Shown here piece after piece: positions 26,499 to 35,946 of a stretch of DNA of 44,720 bases (the stretch's first letter is position 1; each line of letters opens with the position of its first letter). Location of the stretch: NCBI GenBank assembly GCA_020634215.1, contig JACKCD010000053.1:1-44720 (forward strand), in the 5' to 3' direction. Source of the stretch: Ardenticatenaceae bacterium (lineage in GTDB: Bacteria; Chloroflexota; Anaerolineae; Promineifilales; Promineifilaceae). The notes below the pieces were generated by a model. The model made no database searches. It was not told where the DNA came from and saw nothing but the letters and a program-made list of their open reading frames with translations. Made by a program: the position numbers and the translations under genes.

Positions 26499-26580
26499 GT
26501 CATTTCGAGGTCTTCCGAGAAATCCCACTCCTGACCAGTGAAGGGAACGGGATTTCTCCTCGAAGACTCGTCGAAATGAC
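26499..26580. repeat. MITE-like inverted repeat, copy 2
   Basis: An 82-bp element starting GTCATTTCGA and ending TCGAAATGAC, with GAGGTCTTCCGAGAAATCCC matched by the reverse-complementary right half. It resembles the element at 21020-21113 in ends and sub-terminal motifs. It lies upstream of the helicase-domain gene. Confidence 0.8.
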
Positions 26581-26670
26581 ATATTTTTCCCAGATCACCT
26601 GTCCATGTAGCCATCAACTTGAACAGTTACAAAGATCAATCAGGTACATCAGGCATATCTGCGTCCCATT

Positions 26671-27579
26671 TCAAGCCATCACCTTCAACGCCCCTGGTAA
26701 ACTCGTAATCGTCACCCGCCGCACGTTGTCTTTGGGATAAGCAAAAATTTCGCCGTCAATGTGAATCGGCAGCGGCATGTTGGCCTGAATTTGAATCCGC
26801 TGGCTTTGGCGCATGGTGACGTGGCGCGAGGTCACGTGGGTGCCTTTAATCGCCTGACCCAGCATCCCTAGCATCGTCAGCCGCCCCACCGGGTTCACCA
26901 AACAGCTATCAATCCGGTCATCATCGTGCCGAGCATCGGGCGTGAGGAAAAAACCACCGCCGCCGCGTGGCCCCACGCCCAATGCCAAAAAAAGGGATTC
27001 CTGCTCGACTTCTTCGTCGTCAAACCACATTTTGAGTTGGGGTGTTTGGTAATAAAAGGCGATGGTTCGCAGCACCGCCCAAAAATACATCATAAACCCA
27101 TGCACACGGGTAATGGATTCGGTTTCAATGACGACGACGGCATCAAAGCCAATGCCCAGGTTGTTGTCGAAGATTTCATAACGGCCGTTTTCATCCTCCA
27201 CCCGCGCCAAATCAATGGTGCGTAATTGGCCGGTGAACAGACGAGAAACGGCCGTTTCAATCTCCGTCGGCACCCCCAACGCATAGGCAAAATCATTCCC
27301 CGACCCAATCGGAATCACCCCAAGTGCCGCCTCCGTCGCGCCACCTTGCACCAGCCCATTCACCACCTCATGCACCGTGCCGTCGCCTCCCGCCGCCACC
27401 ACCAGCTCATACCCCGCCTCTGCCGCCTCCCGCGCCAACAGTTGTGCATGGCGCGGTCGCTCCGTCAGCACCACCTCTACCCCGCCAAACGGCCGCGCCG
27501 CCGCCTCAATCTGCGCCTTCTGCGCCCGCGCTCGCCCCCGATCCGACCAAGGATTCAAAATCACCCGTATGCGTCTCAT
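26671..27579 (-). CDS. Diacylglycerol/lipid kinase family protein (YegS/DgkB-like)
   Basis: 302 residues, typical of the DAGK catalytic family. Seen: ILNPWSDRGRA at the N-terminus, the nucleotide-binding GGDGT at residues 64-68, IPIGSGNDFA at 89-98, a GIGFDA motif in the centre and a beta-rich C-terminal domain ending IHIDGEIFAYP, where members hold substrate- or metal-binding residues. It phosphorylates diacylglycerol or a related lipid (including sphingoid or phosphatidylglycerol substrates in some relatives) at the cytoplasmic membrane face. It stands alone between repeats upstream and downstream. A promoter was not identified. Confidence 0.9.
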   Translation of the reverse strand: MRRIRVILNPWSDRGRARAQKAQIEAAARPFGGVEVVLTERPRHAQLLAREAAEAGYELVVAAGGDGTVHEVVNGLVQGGATEAALGVIPIGSGNDFAYALGVPTEIETAVSRLFTGQLRTIDLARVEDENGRYEIFDNNLGIGFDAVVVIETESITRVHGFMMYFWAVLRTIAFYYQTPQLKMWFDDEEVEQESLFLALGVGPRGGGGFFLTPDARHDDDRIDSCLVNPVGRLTMLGMLGQAIKGTHVTSRHVTMRQSQRIQIQANMPLPIHIDGEIFAYPKDNVRRVTITSLPGALKVMA

Positions 27580-27610
27580 AGCAGTTCCTTGTTGCTGTCA
27601 TTCGTATTGC

Positions 27611-27662
27611 AGAGAGACTGGTAGACTGAACCAGGCTCTCAGTCTTCTAACTCTCCCAGTCT
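27611..27662. repeat. Iterated AGACTGG / CCAGTCT intergenic word
   Basis: A short imperfect inverted arrangement of AGACTGGTAGACTG and CAGTCTTC...CCCAGTCTCC between divergent genes. It belongs to the same general style as the other iterated intergenic hairpins in this window. Confidence 0.5.
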
Positions 27663-27762
27663 CCATCTTCAAACAGTACCCATTCGCTCACTACCAGAAT
27701 TATACGGTAGCAACGCCCACACACAAAGCAGCAGCCTGTTGTAAAAACACAACAAAACTTTC

Positions 27763-27791
27763 TTTACACCCATTCCCAAACGTGCTATACT
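27763..27791 (+). promoter_or_regulatory. Sigma70-type promoter of the unknown-function operon
   Basis: TTTACA (27763-27768), a 17-bp spacer, and TATACT (27786-27791), near-consensus at both hexamers, placed 35 bp before the ATG at 27827. It is the best promoter match I see in the window. Confidence 0.75.
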
Positions 27792-27826
27792 GTCGCTGTC
27801 AAAATATTATGTAAGGTAGAAAACGC

Positions 27827-28126
27827 ATGAGTCTACCGCATCATGCTTTGCGGGAACAACCTTTACCCCAAGACAGTACGCCAGAAGAAGCTTTTCTCCA
27901 GCAGACCGCGCAAGCCGTCCGCCGCTGGGGGTTAAAGCTCCCTGTTTTGCTGGCATTGCAGGCTGGCACCCCGCTCACCTTTCTGGCCGCGCAATGCCTT
28001 TGGATTGTCCAGCCAACGGCCAGCTTGTTTTCATCCGACTCTCATACCATCACGCACTTGGCACACCTGCTGGAAAACCCCAGCCAGCTAACCCGTTTTC
28101 GCCATTATTTGGAGCAGCCATCATGA
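27827..28126 (+). CDS. Small hypothetical protein, first gene of operon
   Basis: 99 residues, with AAGG upstream of the ATG. It is mostly soluble at the ends, with a moderately hydrophobic middle (LPVLLALQAGTPLTFLAAQCLWIV). I do not recognise a named family. Its stop overlaps the next start (ATGA at 28123-28126), so translation is coupled to a membrane protein of the DUF6754-like type. It probably works with that protein, perhaps as a membrane-peripheral subunit (inference). Confidence 0.75.
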   Translation: MSLPHHALREQPLPQDSTPEEAFLQQTAQAVRRWGLKLPVLLALQAGTPLTFLAAQCLWIVQPTASLFSSDSHTITHLAHLLENPSQLTRFRHYLEQPS

Positions 28127-28827
28127 GCAGTCTCGTGGCTCTAGGCATCATCGCCCTTACTTTTGTTTTGCTGCTGTTGCTAGCACGACGTTTGCCCCTG
28201 GGAGGCAAACGGCCGTTAACCGGCCACCACATCCTTAAACAACAAATCGCCCGCAGCATCGAAAGCGGCCGGCCGATTCAAGTCAATCTTGGCCGCGCCA
28301 GCCTCATCGCCCAGCACGCCGCCACCAGCATTGCCGCCCTCCACATTCTCGACTCCCTTGTTCGCAGCAGTAGCCACAACGCCCCACCCAACACCAACGT
28401 CGGTGATGCCACGCTGCTGCCCGCCGCCGCCACCAGCCTGCGCCGCAGCAGCCGCTCCGGCCTCCCCCACTTTCTTGCCAGCGAAGCGACCCCCCTGGCT
28501 TACGCCAGCGGTATGCTCAACGAGGCATCTCACACCCACCCCACCGCCCTCGTCACCGTCGGCCACCATGGAACCGAACTCGCCCTCATCAATTACGCCG
28601 GGCAGCAGCAAGAAATCGCCCACCTCATCGGCAGCGACAGCCCTGAAGGGTTAGCCATTGCCATGACCACCACCACCCAACCATTCATGGGTGAAGACTT
28701 GCTGGCCGTGTCTGCCTATCTTGATGAGCAGCCTGCCCAAATCGCCAGCCTCTACCTCCAGGACATCGCCCGCTGGCTGCTGGCCGTGATATTGCTGCTC
28801 TCTGCCCTCTATCGGCTCATCACATGA
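28123..28827 (+). CDS. Membrane-anchored conserved protein (DUF6754-like)
   Basis: 234 residues from the ATG at 28123, which has GGAGCAG as ribosome-binding site and overlaps the previous stop. The longer frame from 27994 is shadow. Seen: N-terminal membrane helix (LVALGIIALTFVLLLLLA), a soluble domain beginning GRPIQVNLGRASLIAQHAATSIAALHILDSL, then YASGML, GHHGTELALI, IGSDSPEGLAIAM and FMGEDLLAVSAYL, and a C-terminal helix (WLLAVILLLSALYRL). The order of these motifs matches what I recall of the DUF6754 family, common in Chloroflexota; this is recall, not a search. No catalytic motif is evident. It overlaps the next gene by ATGA. Confidence 0.78.
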   Translation: MSSLVALGIIALTFVLLLLLARRLPLGGKRPLTGHHILKQQIARSIESGRPIQVNLGRASLIAQHAATSIAALHILDSLVRSSSHNAPPNTNVGDATLLPAAATSLRRSSRSGLPHFLASEATPLAYASGMLNEASHTHPTALVTVGHHGTELALINYAGQQQEIAHLIGSDSPEGLAIAMTTTTQPFMGEDLLAVSAYLDEQPAQIASLYLQDIARWLLAVILLLSALYRLIT

Positions 28828-29459
28828 TCATCAAGCGTGCCATTCCCCTTGCCCTTGCCATCGCCACCGGGGTACTAACCCTGGTAGCCTTGCTGCTGCA
28901 ACTGCCCGCCCTCTACACCTTGCTGCTGGGCTGGGCAACATTCCTGGCTACCATCGCCCTCCTTCTCGGCGTGTTAAATTTGCTTTCTGTGCACCTTTGG
29001 CGCATCGCTTACCCAGGCGACACCAGCCGCTTTTACAGCGTGGTGCTGGTTTTGGGCATGGTGCTGGTGTTTGCCGCCGCCCTAACTGATGCCAGCCACC
29101 TGACCGCCAACAGCCTCGCTCTGGTCTTTAGCTGGGTGCAAGCCCCGCTTGAAGCCGCGTTTGCCGCTTTGCTGCCGCTAGTGATGCTGTTCTCTGGCTT
29201 TCAACTGCTTAAACGGCAGCGCACCCTGACAGCAGTGGTGTTTTTAATAACGGCCGTTTTTACCCTCCTCTATCACCTTCTTAGCAGCAATTTGGTTAGC
29301 CAGCCCCCCCTGCAAGGCGTGTTGCTGCAACTGGGTGACTGGCTAGAAAATGTTGTGGCACTAGCTGGAATGCGCGGTCTGCTGATTGGCATTGCCTTAG
29401 GCACCATCACCCTGAGCATCCGCATTCTTGCCGGATGGGAACGGCCGTATCAACCATGA
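28824..29459 (+). CDS. Hypothetical polytopic membrane protein
   Basis: 211 residues, starting in an ATGA overlap with the previous gene. About six hydrophobic segments cover nearly the whole length (for example LALAIATGVLTLVALLLQL, VVLVLGMVLVFAAAL, LTAVVFLITAVFTLLYHLL, GLLIGIALGTITLSI). No known motif was recognised. Its stop overlaps the start of a zinc-ribbon gene (ATGA at 29456), so four successive genes are translationally coupled and probably form one membrane complex. Confidence 0.8.
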   Translation: MIIKRAIPLALAIATGVLTLVALLLQLPALYTLLLGWATFLATIALLLGVLNLLSVHLWRIAYPGDTSRFYSVVLVLGMVLVFAAALTDASHLTANSLALVFSWVQAPLEAAFAALLPLVMLFSGFQLLKRQRTLTAVVFLITAVFTLLYHLLSSNLVSQPPLQGVLLQLGDWLENVVALAGMRGLLIGIALGTITLSIRILAGWERPYQP

Positions 29460-31735
29460 GCGACCTGATGCTTTGCGCCCACTGCCACGCGCAACACCCA
29501 CCCGGCAGCAAATTTTGCAACAACTGCGGCACCTCTGTGCAGCCTGTTACCACCCGCCGCTGCCCGCCACTGCCAAACCGCTAACCCCATCACCAATTTT
29601 TACTGCGACCCTGCGGCAAATCGCCTCATTCTGGAAGAAACCAGCAAAGCGGCGGCGCGAGAGAAACGGCGAACCCATGAAACCAGCATAAAGTCTTCTC
29701 GCTGCCTGGCCGTAACGCTGGCGACACGGTGGAGCAACTTTGGCGCGCGGTTTGGATTGGCTAAAAGGCCGAAAGCGGCAAACAGCCTCCCAACGGTAGA
29801 AGCAGAGGATGGCGAGGCCGAAACGGATTGGGTGAATCAGCTTCATAAAATACTTCGGCATTCTCCATCCCCGAAACGGGGTTGCTAAAAACGGTAGATT
29901 TTGAAGGAAGGTGCTAGAAACGACGATTTTGCCGACTTGCTCCAGCTTGGCTCTGCCTCTGATGCGCTGCCAGATTGGCTGGCCGACATTGCCGCCACAA
30001 CCGAAACTTCTTCCCCGCCACTGCCCACCCCCCAGAGCCAGAGTGGCTAGACCCGGCGGCAGAGGTGGGTATGGATGAGCCAGAGGAAAAGAGCGGCCGT
30101 TCCCCTGGCTTGAACCCGACATTTATCCGCCTAACCGCAACTACGACTGGCTCGCTGCCCCTGGAAAACACGCCACCACCTCACCCCAAATCCCGCCCGC
30201 AAAAGCTGCGCCCTTGCTTGAACCTGCGCAACCCGCCTCACCCAGCCTGGGCCACCCCTGAACCTGTGTGGAAGATGCACGGCTGATGAGGATGAAGAGT
30301 GGCAATGCGATCCCATCAAACCGAAAGCGACCTGCCCGATTGGCTCCTTGAGTTGCAAAACCGGCCGACGACGACAAGGGCTTGGAAGAACTCAGCCATG
30401 AGTTGGTTACTTAACGACAATTTGCCGGACTGGGTACGTTTTGCGCCCGACGGTGAAGCCAGCGAGCGATCTGCCCAGCGTCGGCAACTGATGCTTTGTA
30501 GCTCTCGATGATTTTGACGACCTGACCGCTGATTTAGGAGGAGACGACGATCTGCCTGATTGGCTTGACGGCATTACGCCTGCGCCACCCACCCAGCGTG
30601 GAAACAAGCAGCCGTTTCTCCCCAAACGCCAGCAACGACCTCATTGACTCGCCCGCCTCACTCAATTACCGCCCTTAGTGCCCTCCCCCACCCCGACCCA
30701 CCGCCAGCTTGGCAAAAGCGAGCTACCCGACTGGGTAAAGCCCTCAGCCCCCAGCCAGTCCCAGGTCAAAACCCAGGAAACGGTGCAAAAACAGAGGTAT
30801 CTGGCACGGTGTCAGCAGGTGTAGTCGCCATTGAGCCAGTCATTGCCGCCCACGCCAGGCACAGCTGAGTTACCACCTTCACAGTCACGCCAGGCCCAGC
30901 AGCGGCAGGCAGCACTATTATTACAGCAGATTGTTCGTGCTGGCGACCTGCCCGCTGCCCAACGCCACCGGACGACATTCCCGGTATTTCTCGCCCCGTG
31001 ATACTGCGGCTGGTGCTGGCTGCTGCTGCTGGTTGGCGATGGCCTGTAGGCCGCGGCTGCCCCCCCGACTGCAACAAACCCGGTGCCAGTGCCCCCACGC
31101 AATAACCATCGCCGCCGACACCCTGGCCGCTGCTGCCAACCGGTCAGTGCTGAGTGGCCTTGCCTATACCCCAGCACTAGCAGGCGAACTTGACCCACTG
31201 GCGCAAGCGGTACTTTCAGCTTACTGGCGCAACACAGCCCGGTACTGACCTAAGGCCAAACGGCTGCAGGAACGTAGTGCCCAAGCCCGGCCCCCCGATG
31301 CCACCCTCTTGGCTACCTGCCTGGTGGAGCCATTGGGCTGCGGCTGCTGCGCCCTGCCTGGCTTCTGCCTGCAGCACGCTGGCTGGCAAAACCCTTCCCG
31401 ACCAGCAGCTAAACGACGTGGCACTACTGGTGGTGCTAACTGGCGAACAAAAGTGGCTGCAAAGTAGGCTGGGTCAACCAGGTTGCCCCAGTAAAATTGC
31501 CCCTGCTGGCTTGATCACCACTCAAATCGCTCAGACCCGCTGCGGCTCCCTGTTTGTGATGGTCAGCTTGCCGCCTCATCTAAACGGCACGGTAAACCTC
31601 CCCTTCAACAGCAAACCGGGCAGCCCACCGTTATACCCAAACCTTGCCAAGGGCGTGCCTGGGACCAGATCGTGGCATTGCTTGTGCTGCTGGTGAGGCG
31701 GTCTCGCGCGGGCAATTTAAAAAGGGGGTCAGCTA
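29456..31735 (+). pseudogene. Zinc-ribbon / LPDWL-motif protein, frameshifted many times
   Basis: Begins with ATG in overlap with the previous gene. It reads a clean zinc ribbon (CAHC...CNNCG) before the frame breaks near 29565. The second zinc ribbon (CRHCQTANPITNFYC, then CGK) continues in shifted frames. Further on, shifting frames give repeated acidic LPDWL-type motifs (LPDWLLELQ near 30330, DDLPDWLDG near 30550), a region QQRQAALLLQQIVRAGDLPAAQRHR (30900s), a membrane segment, AYTPALAGELDPLAQAVLSA (31160s), LGYLPGGAIGLRLLRPAW (31310s) and LNDVALLVVLTGEQ (31410s). One roughly 750-residue protein seems to have been present: a cytoplasmic zinc-ribbon part and a membrane-anchored extracellular part. 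Small indels occur every few dozen bases. Either gene decay or poor sequence quality. Confidence 0.6.
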
Positions 31736-32325
31736 ATGAATGAATCCATTGGCCTCATCACAAACTTCATTCTGACGCTGTGTGTCTACAGCCTTCATGT
31801 GCTGAGCGATAACCCACTTTTTAGGGTTGCCAGCCATCTGCTGGTGGGGGTCCTTGCAGCCTATGCAGCAGTGGTGGCAGTGCAGCAGTTTTTGTGGCCG
31901 ATTTTTTTGTGCAGGTGCGGCGGCGACCAACGGCTCCCTCTAGCCTGCTGTGGGCGAGTACTCTGCTGCTGGCACTGCTGCTGCTGTTGCGGCGGCTGCC
32001 CGTTTAACTGGTGGGGCAGCCTGCCGTTGGCAGTTTTGATTGGCATCGGAACGGCCGTTGCGCTGACGAGGGCACTGTTAAACACCTGTGGCTGGGTCTA
32101 GCCACGGCACCACCGGGGCGCGGTATCTCTGTCATCTGCTCCAATGTTACCGCGCCAAAATGAAGCGGGCGAAGCGGCCACGCCTGGCTATCCGGTTGTC
32201 GCTGGTAGGGCAAGCGGTGCTAGTGCTGACGTTTGGGGGTTGTATTTGCTAATGTACTTGGCAAGGCACAGCGCTGTTGACAGCGCAAATAAGCAGCTTG
32301 TTGAGCCGCTGCTGCAACTGCTATA
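31736..32325 (+). pseudogene. Conserved membrane protein, frameshifted
   Basis: ATG at 31736 with AAAGGGGG upstream. The first 58 or so residues read well: VYSLHVLSDNPLFRVASHLLVGVLAAYAAVVAVQQFLWP, a membrane-protein start I associate with Anaerolineae. After about 31910 the similarity hops between frames (WASTLLLALLLLLRRLP, SLPLAVLIGIGTAVALTRALL, GVVFANVLGKA), ending near 32325. It was probably an approximately 195-residue polytopic membrane protein. The frame breaks are of the same kind as in the preceding gene. Confidence 0.55.
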
Positions 32326-32339
32326 GGCAGATAATAGAC

Positions 32340-34038
32340 GAACAAAACGGCCGTTTGCGCTCCTGCCTCATTGCCAATGTGGGCAGCCAGCAACACCCAC
32401 GTGGCACTGATTGACATGGGCAGCAGCTATCGGCTGATGGCTCATGCCGAATGCCCCACCGCCAGCGCCCGTGGTCTAATGTGATGCTGAGAGGGGGTAC
32501 GTTCAGCGATTCGGCAGGTAGAAGCCATTACCGGTGACCGTTGCTCACCGAGCGCAGGTGATTCGCCCAACTAAAAATGGCTCCGGCGTGGATCACCGTT
32601 TTGCCGCGTTCCAGCGCGGCCTCACCCGCCAAAAGTGTGGTTGGTAGGGCTTTTCCGGATGAAATTAGCGCGCAGCGGTCGGCGCACGCTGCGGCAAGTT
32701 ACCGGGAAGATTGGGATGTTGGGGCTGGAAAACGGCCGTTGAAAGCGACCATCTCAGCCGTTTTTTATCAGCATGCCCCCGATTTTGTCTTCGTTGTGGG
32801 AGGCACCGGTGGCAGCCACAACGAACATCTGCGCTCACACCAGCTTGAACAAGTGGCAATGGGTGCGAAATTTTAACCGGCAGCAAACGGGTGCGGGTCA
32901 TTTTATGCTGGCAGTAAGCCGAGAACTACGCGAACGAAGTGCGGCGACTAATTGGGGCAAGTGCCAGCCTACAAATCGCCGAAAACATCCACCCACGCTC
33001 GGCACGAAATGTTGACCGATGCCACCAGGTCATTGGTGAGCTTTATAACGATTTAAAAGTGTGGGTTAGGTGGCATTCAGGAACTGCTGGAATGGTGCAC
33101 TGAACCGCCCGCCCTGCCAACGCCCTGCTTACCCATGCTGCGCTATTTTGCTGCACCCTGGCCGCAAAGGCCGTCTTTGGTCTTGATCTTGGCAGCCAGC
33201 ATGCCACCCTGCTCCAGTGCCACGCCGGACGCTGCACGGCTGCGGATTGATAGCCAACGGCATGGGGCATCCGTCACCGCGCTGCTGCAAAAACCATTGG
33301 AAAATATTGGCCGCTGGCTGCCAGAGCCAATGGCGGCAGCCGACATCGAGAATTATGTCACCACAATAGTCCGGTTTCGCCCCACACGCTGCCGCAAACT
33401 TTTGGCAAGATTTGGCCTAGGGTGAGCTGTAGCGCGGGAAATTTTGCGCTGTGCGGCCTGAAACATTGCGCGAGTGGGGCTGGGACAATGGCATTCCCTC
33501 GCTGCGGCTGCTGCTGGTGCAGGGCGGCATTTTTACCAGCCAGAGCACGTCCGAACGAACTGGTGCGACTGTTGTGGATATGCTGCCGTTGCGCGTATTT
33601 TTGCCCTGGCAATTGATGAGCATGGGGTACTTTCTTAAGGGCTGGGAATGCTGTTTACAGCGAACCGCTGGCTGTGGTACCAAGCAACTAGAGCTAGGTC
33701 TTAACGATGTAGGCTGGGTAGTTGTGCCTGGCGCGCGGCGCGGCAGGGAGAAAAATTTTGGATTTGGTGGTTTGGTAAGCTGAAACAACGCGCTTTGAAG
33801 CAGAAATTGTGGCTGGGAATTTGGAGATTTTGCCGCTGGTATGGGCGGCGGGCCGAACTGGTGCTAAAGCCTAAGGGGATTGACGTGGGGTTTGGTGGGG
33901 CGCGCCAGCAAAAGGTGACGGTATTTGGCGGGTCGCTGGGGCTGATTGTGGATGCACGCAAACGGCCGTTAACGTTGCCCAACGACGACGACCACGAGCG
34001 CACAACTGCTGGCGGCGTGGCGGCGTGAAATGGGGTAG
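32340..34038 (+). pseudogene. MutL/GlmL-like (ASKHA-fold) protein, frameshifted
   Basis: Fragments in alternating frames reassemble to one protein: an N-terminal nucleotide-binding-like start (ANVGS, THVALIDM, YRLMAHAECPTAS), EAITGDRLLTER, the phosphate-2-like DFVFVVGGTGGS (about 32790), LIGASASLQIAENIHPRSA (about 32955), QVIGELYNDLKV, VFGLDLGSQHATLL (about 33170), ETLREWGWDNGIP and LLLVQGGIFTS (33470-33540), and the tail VTVFGGSLGLIVDARKRPLTLP ending in TAG at 34038. This order matches the glutamate-mutase-associated MutL/GlmL family as I recall it. Stand-alone copies without a mutase suggest another role. At least ten frame breaks are needed. Confidence 0.55.
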
Positions 34039-34099
34039 TTTTTGGTTAAGTTAACCGCCACGACGATAGTTGGGCGCAAATTGTGCTGCAGCAGGGCGC

Positions 34100-35106
34100 A
34101 TGTTACTGAAATTAAGGCGAACTTATCCAGCTCCATTGGTTCAGGGTCACACCCATGCAGGTGGTGGGCGCAGCCAGATCGCTGTGGCTATGGTGGTGGT
34201 GAATGCCAACGAACAGCTCGACTAACTGCCCGACATGCTAACGGCGTATCTGCGCGTAGGCGAGGAGATTTGGTGGAGACCGAGGATGTGCTGCTGCGGC
34301 GCGGTCGCTGGGAGGGCACAAAGGTGGTGGCTCCTGCTGCGGGGCAGGTTCACGCGGTGCAAAACGGCCAGATTTTGTTGCTACAACGGCCGTTTGTCTG
34401 CTTCAGGCTTTCTGCGAAGGCACTGCTGCGCGGCACCATCATCAACCAACTGCCACAGCGGGGTGTGGTCATTGAAATAACTGGAGCCTATATTCAGGGC
34501 GGTGGGGAACACAGCAAGAAGGGTTTGGGCATGCGGCTGCTGACGGAAACGGCTGAGGATAATAACGGCCAGAAAGCTGGATGGGTGAATTGGCGCGGCA
34601 TGTGGTGGTGGCAGGGCAGGTATCAAAACAGCCGTTTGCATCAGGCCGCCGAGAACAACGTCGCCGGGTTAATTGTGGGCACTATGCCCGCATCCTTGAT
34701 ACCATTTGCCCAAACGCTCCCCTTCCCGCTCATTGTGACCGATGGCTTTGGACAACCAGCCATGAGCGAGATCATTTTCAATTTGCTCAAAAAGCTGGAC
34801 AATCGGGAAACAACGCTCTTTGGCAAGATGGATGAGGACAAAAGCAACCGGCCAGAAATTATTGTAGCGACCGGTGTGCCAAGCCACCAAACGCTTCGGC
34901 CACCCGCTCCGCTGGCAGTGGGGCAAACCGTGCGGCTGCTGCGCCAGCCGTATGCCCAGCAGTTGGGAAAAGTTGTTAAATTATTTGAGCAAGCGCAGGC
35001 ACTGGAAACAGGCATTTATACGCCAGGGGCTGCGGTAAAATTAGCAAATGGGCAGGTAGTTTTTGTGCCTGATGCGAATTTGGATGTCATTCAAATGTCA
35101 GGTTGA
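34100..35106 (+). pseudogene. Conserved protein downstream of the MutL-like gene, N-terminus frameshifted
   Basis: From about 34270 the frame is open to 35106. Before that the likely start (ATG at 34100) reads into a stop near 34225 and needs a frameshift. Seen: a barrel-sandwich-like segment (TKVVAPAAGQVHAVQNGQILLL), GVVIEITGAYIQGGG, a central region AGLIVGTMPASLIPFAQTLPFPLIVTDGFGQ with alternating strand and helix, and a C-terminal beta-rich part (AVGQTVRLLRQPYAQQLGKVVKLF...VKLANGQVVFVP) resembling KOW-type barrels. I do not recognise a named family. It follows the MutL-like gene by 61 bp and probably acts with it. Most of the C-terminal 270 residues appear sound. Confidence 0.55.
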
Positions 35107-35204
35107 ATTGGTATTCAGTTATCAGTAATCGGTCGTCAGTAAAAAACGAACTGCGGCAGACCGTTTAGAGAACAGTGAGTACGGTTCAGAAATGGGAGAC
35201 AATT

Positions 35205-35831
35205 ATGTCGGATGAGTATTTGGTAGAAGACGAGAATGATGGGTCGTCCAATCGGTCTTTTTTGCTGGCAGCGGCAGCGTTGACTACGCTGCTGGTGCTG
35301 GCATCGGTGTGTTCGATTTATTTTTTGCTAAACGGCCGTCAAAGCGAACAAGTGGCGGCTGTTACGGCAACGGTGGCAGCGATTGAGACGCAGAACGCCA
35401 TTATCATGGTGACAAATGAGGCCGTGACGCAAACGATTGCGGCGATGGAGACGGAGGCGGCACAGCCAACGGAAACACCGGTGCCCACCAACACCACGGC
35501 CCCAACCAGCACGCCGGTGCCTACTAATACAGCTACGCCAGTTTTGGCAGAGGAAGAAGCAGCTGCGGACAGCGGCACACCGGCAGCGGATGCCACGGGT
35601 GATGCTGCGGGTAATGGTGGGGAAACGGGAACGGCCGTTCCTGGTGACGGCAGTGGCGATAGCAGTGATGGCACGGGTGCCAATGGTGGCACCGCCAGCG
35701 ACAGTAACAACCGCAACAACACCGCCACCGGCACCCTGCCTCAAACGGGGATTGACACTTGGCAGGCCATGGTTATTGCCGCCGTACTGATACTGGTTCT
35801 CTTTGCCGCCAGGCGGCTGCGCCGTGCATAG
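35205..35831 (+). CDS. LPXTG-tailed surface protein
   Basis: 208 residues from the ATG at 35205 with a GGGAGAC ribosome-binding site. Seen: short acidic N-terminus, a membrane segment (about 24-45), an alpha-helical stretch with Ala/Thr/Glu (ATVAAIETQNAII), a long Thr/Pro then Gly/Ser/Asn-rich low-complexity stalk, and a C-terminal sorting signal: LPQTG at about 178-182, a hydrophobic helix (AMVIAAVLILVLFAA) and a basic tail (RRLRRA). This fits a sortase substrate, or an N- and C-terminally anchored stalk protein. No binding or enzymatic domain was found. An intergenic repeat-like stretch (TATCAGTAATCGGTCGTCAGT) lies just upstream. Confidence 0.75.
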   Translation: MSDEYLVEDENDGSSNRSFLLAAAALTTLLVLASVCSIYFLLNGRQSEQVAAVTATVAAIETQNAIIMVTNEAVTQTIAAMETEAAQPTETPVPTNTTAPTSTPVPTNTATPVLAEEEAAADSGTPAADATGDAAGNGGETGTAVPGDGSGDSSDGTGANGGTASDSNNRNNTATGTLPQTGIDTWQAMVIAAVLILVLFAARRLRRA

Positions 35832-35848
35832 GAAACTGGTACAGGGAC

Positions 35849-35878
35849 TTGCCTACGCTTTTTGTTAGCTGGTACAAT
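35849..35878 (+). promoter_or_regulatory. Candidate sigma70 promoter of the double REC-kinase gene
   Basis: TTGCCT (35849-35854), 18-bp spacer, TACAAT (35873-35878), located 69 bp before the ATG at 35947. Confidence 0.5.
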
Positions 35879-35946
35879 GATGGTGCCTAAAAAAGCGGTG
35901 GGGGCAGTGCGCTGTCCTTTTTAGCGCAAGTAAAACACGGTAAGCA

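Noticed and set aside
29456..34100. Many 60-170-residue open frames on both strands
   Set aside because: They are pieces or shadows of four frameshifted genes; the sensible protein fragments all lie on the plus strand and join end to end.
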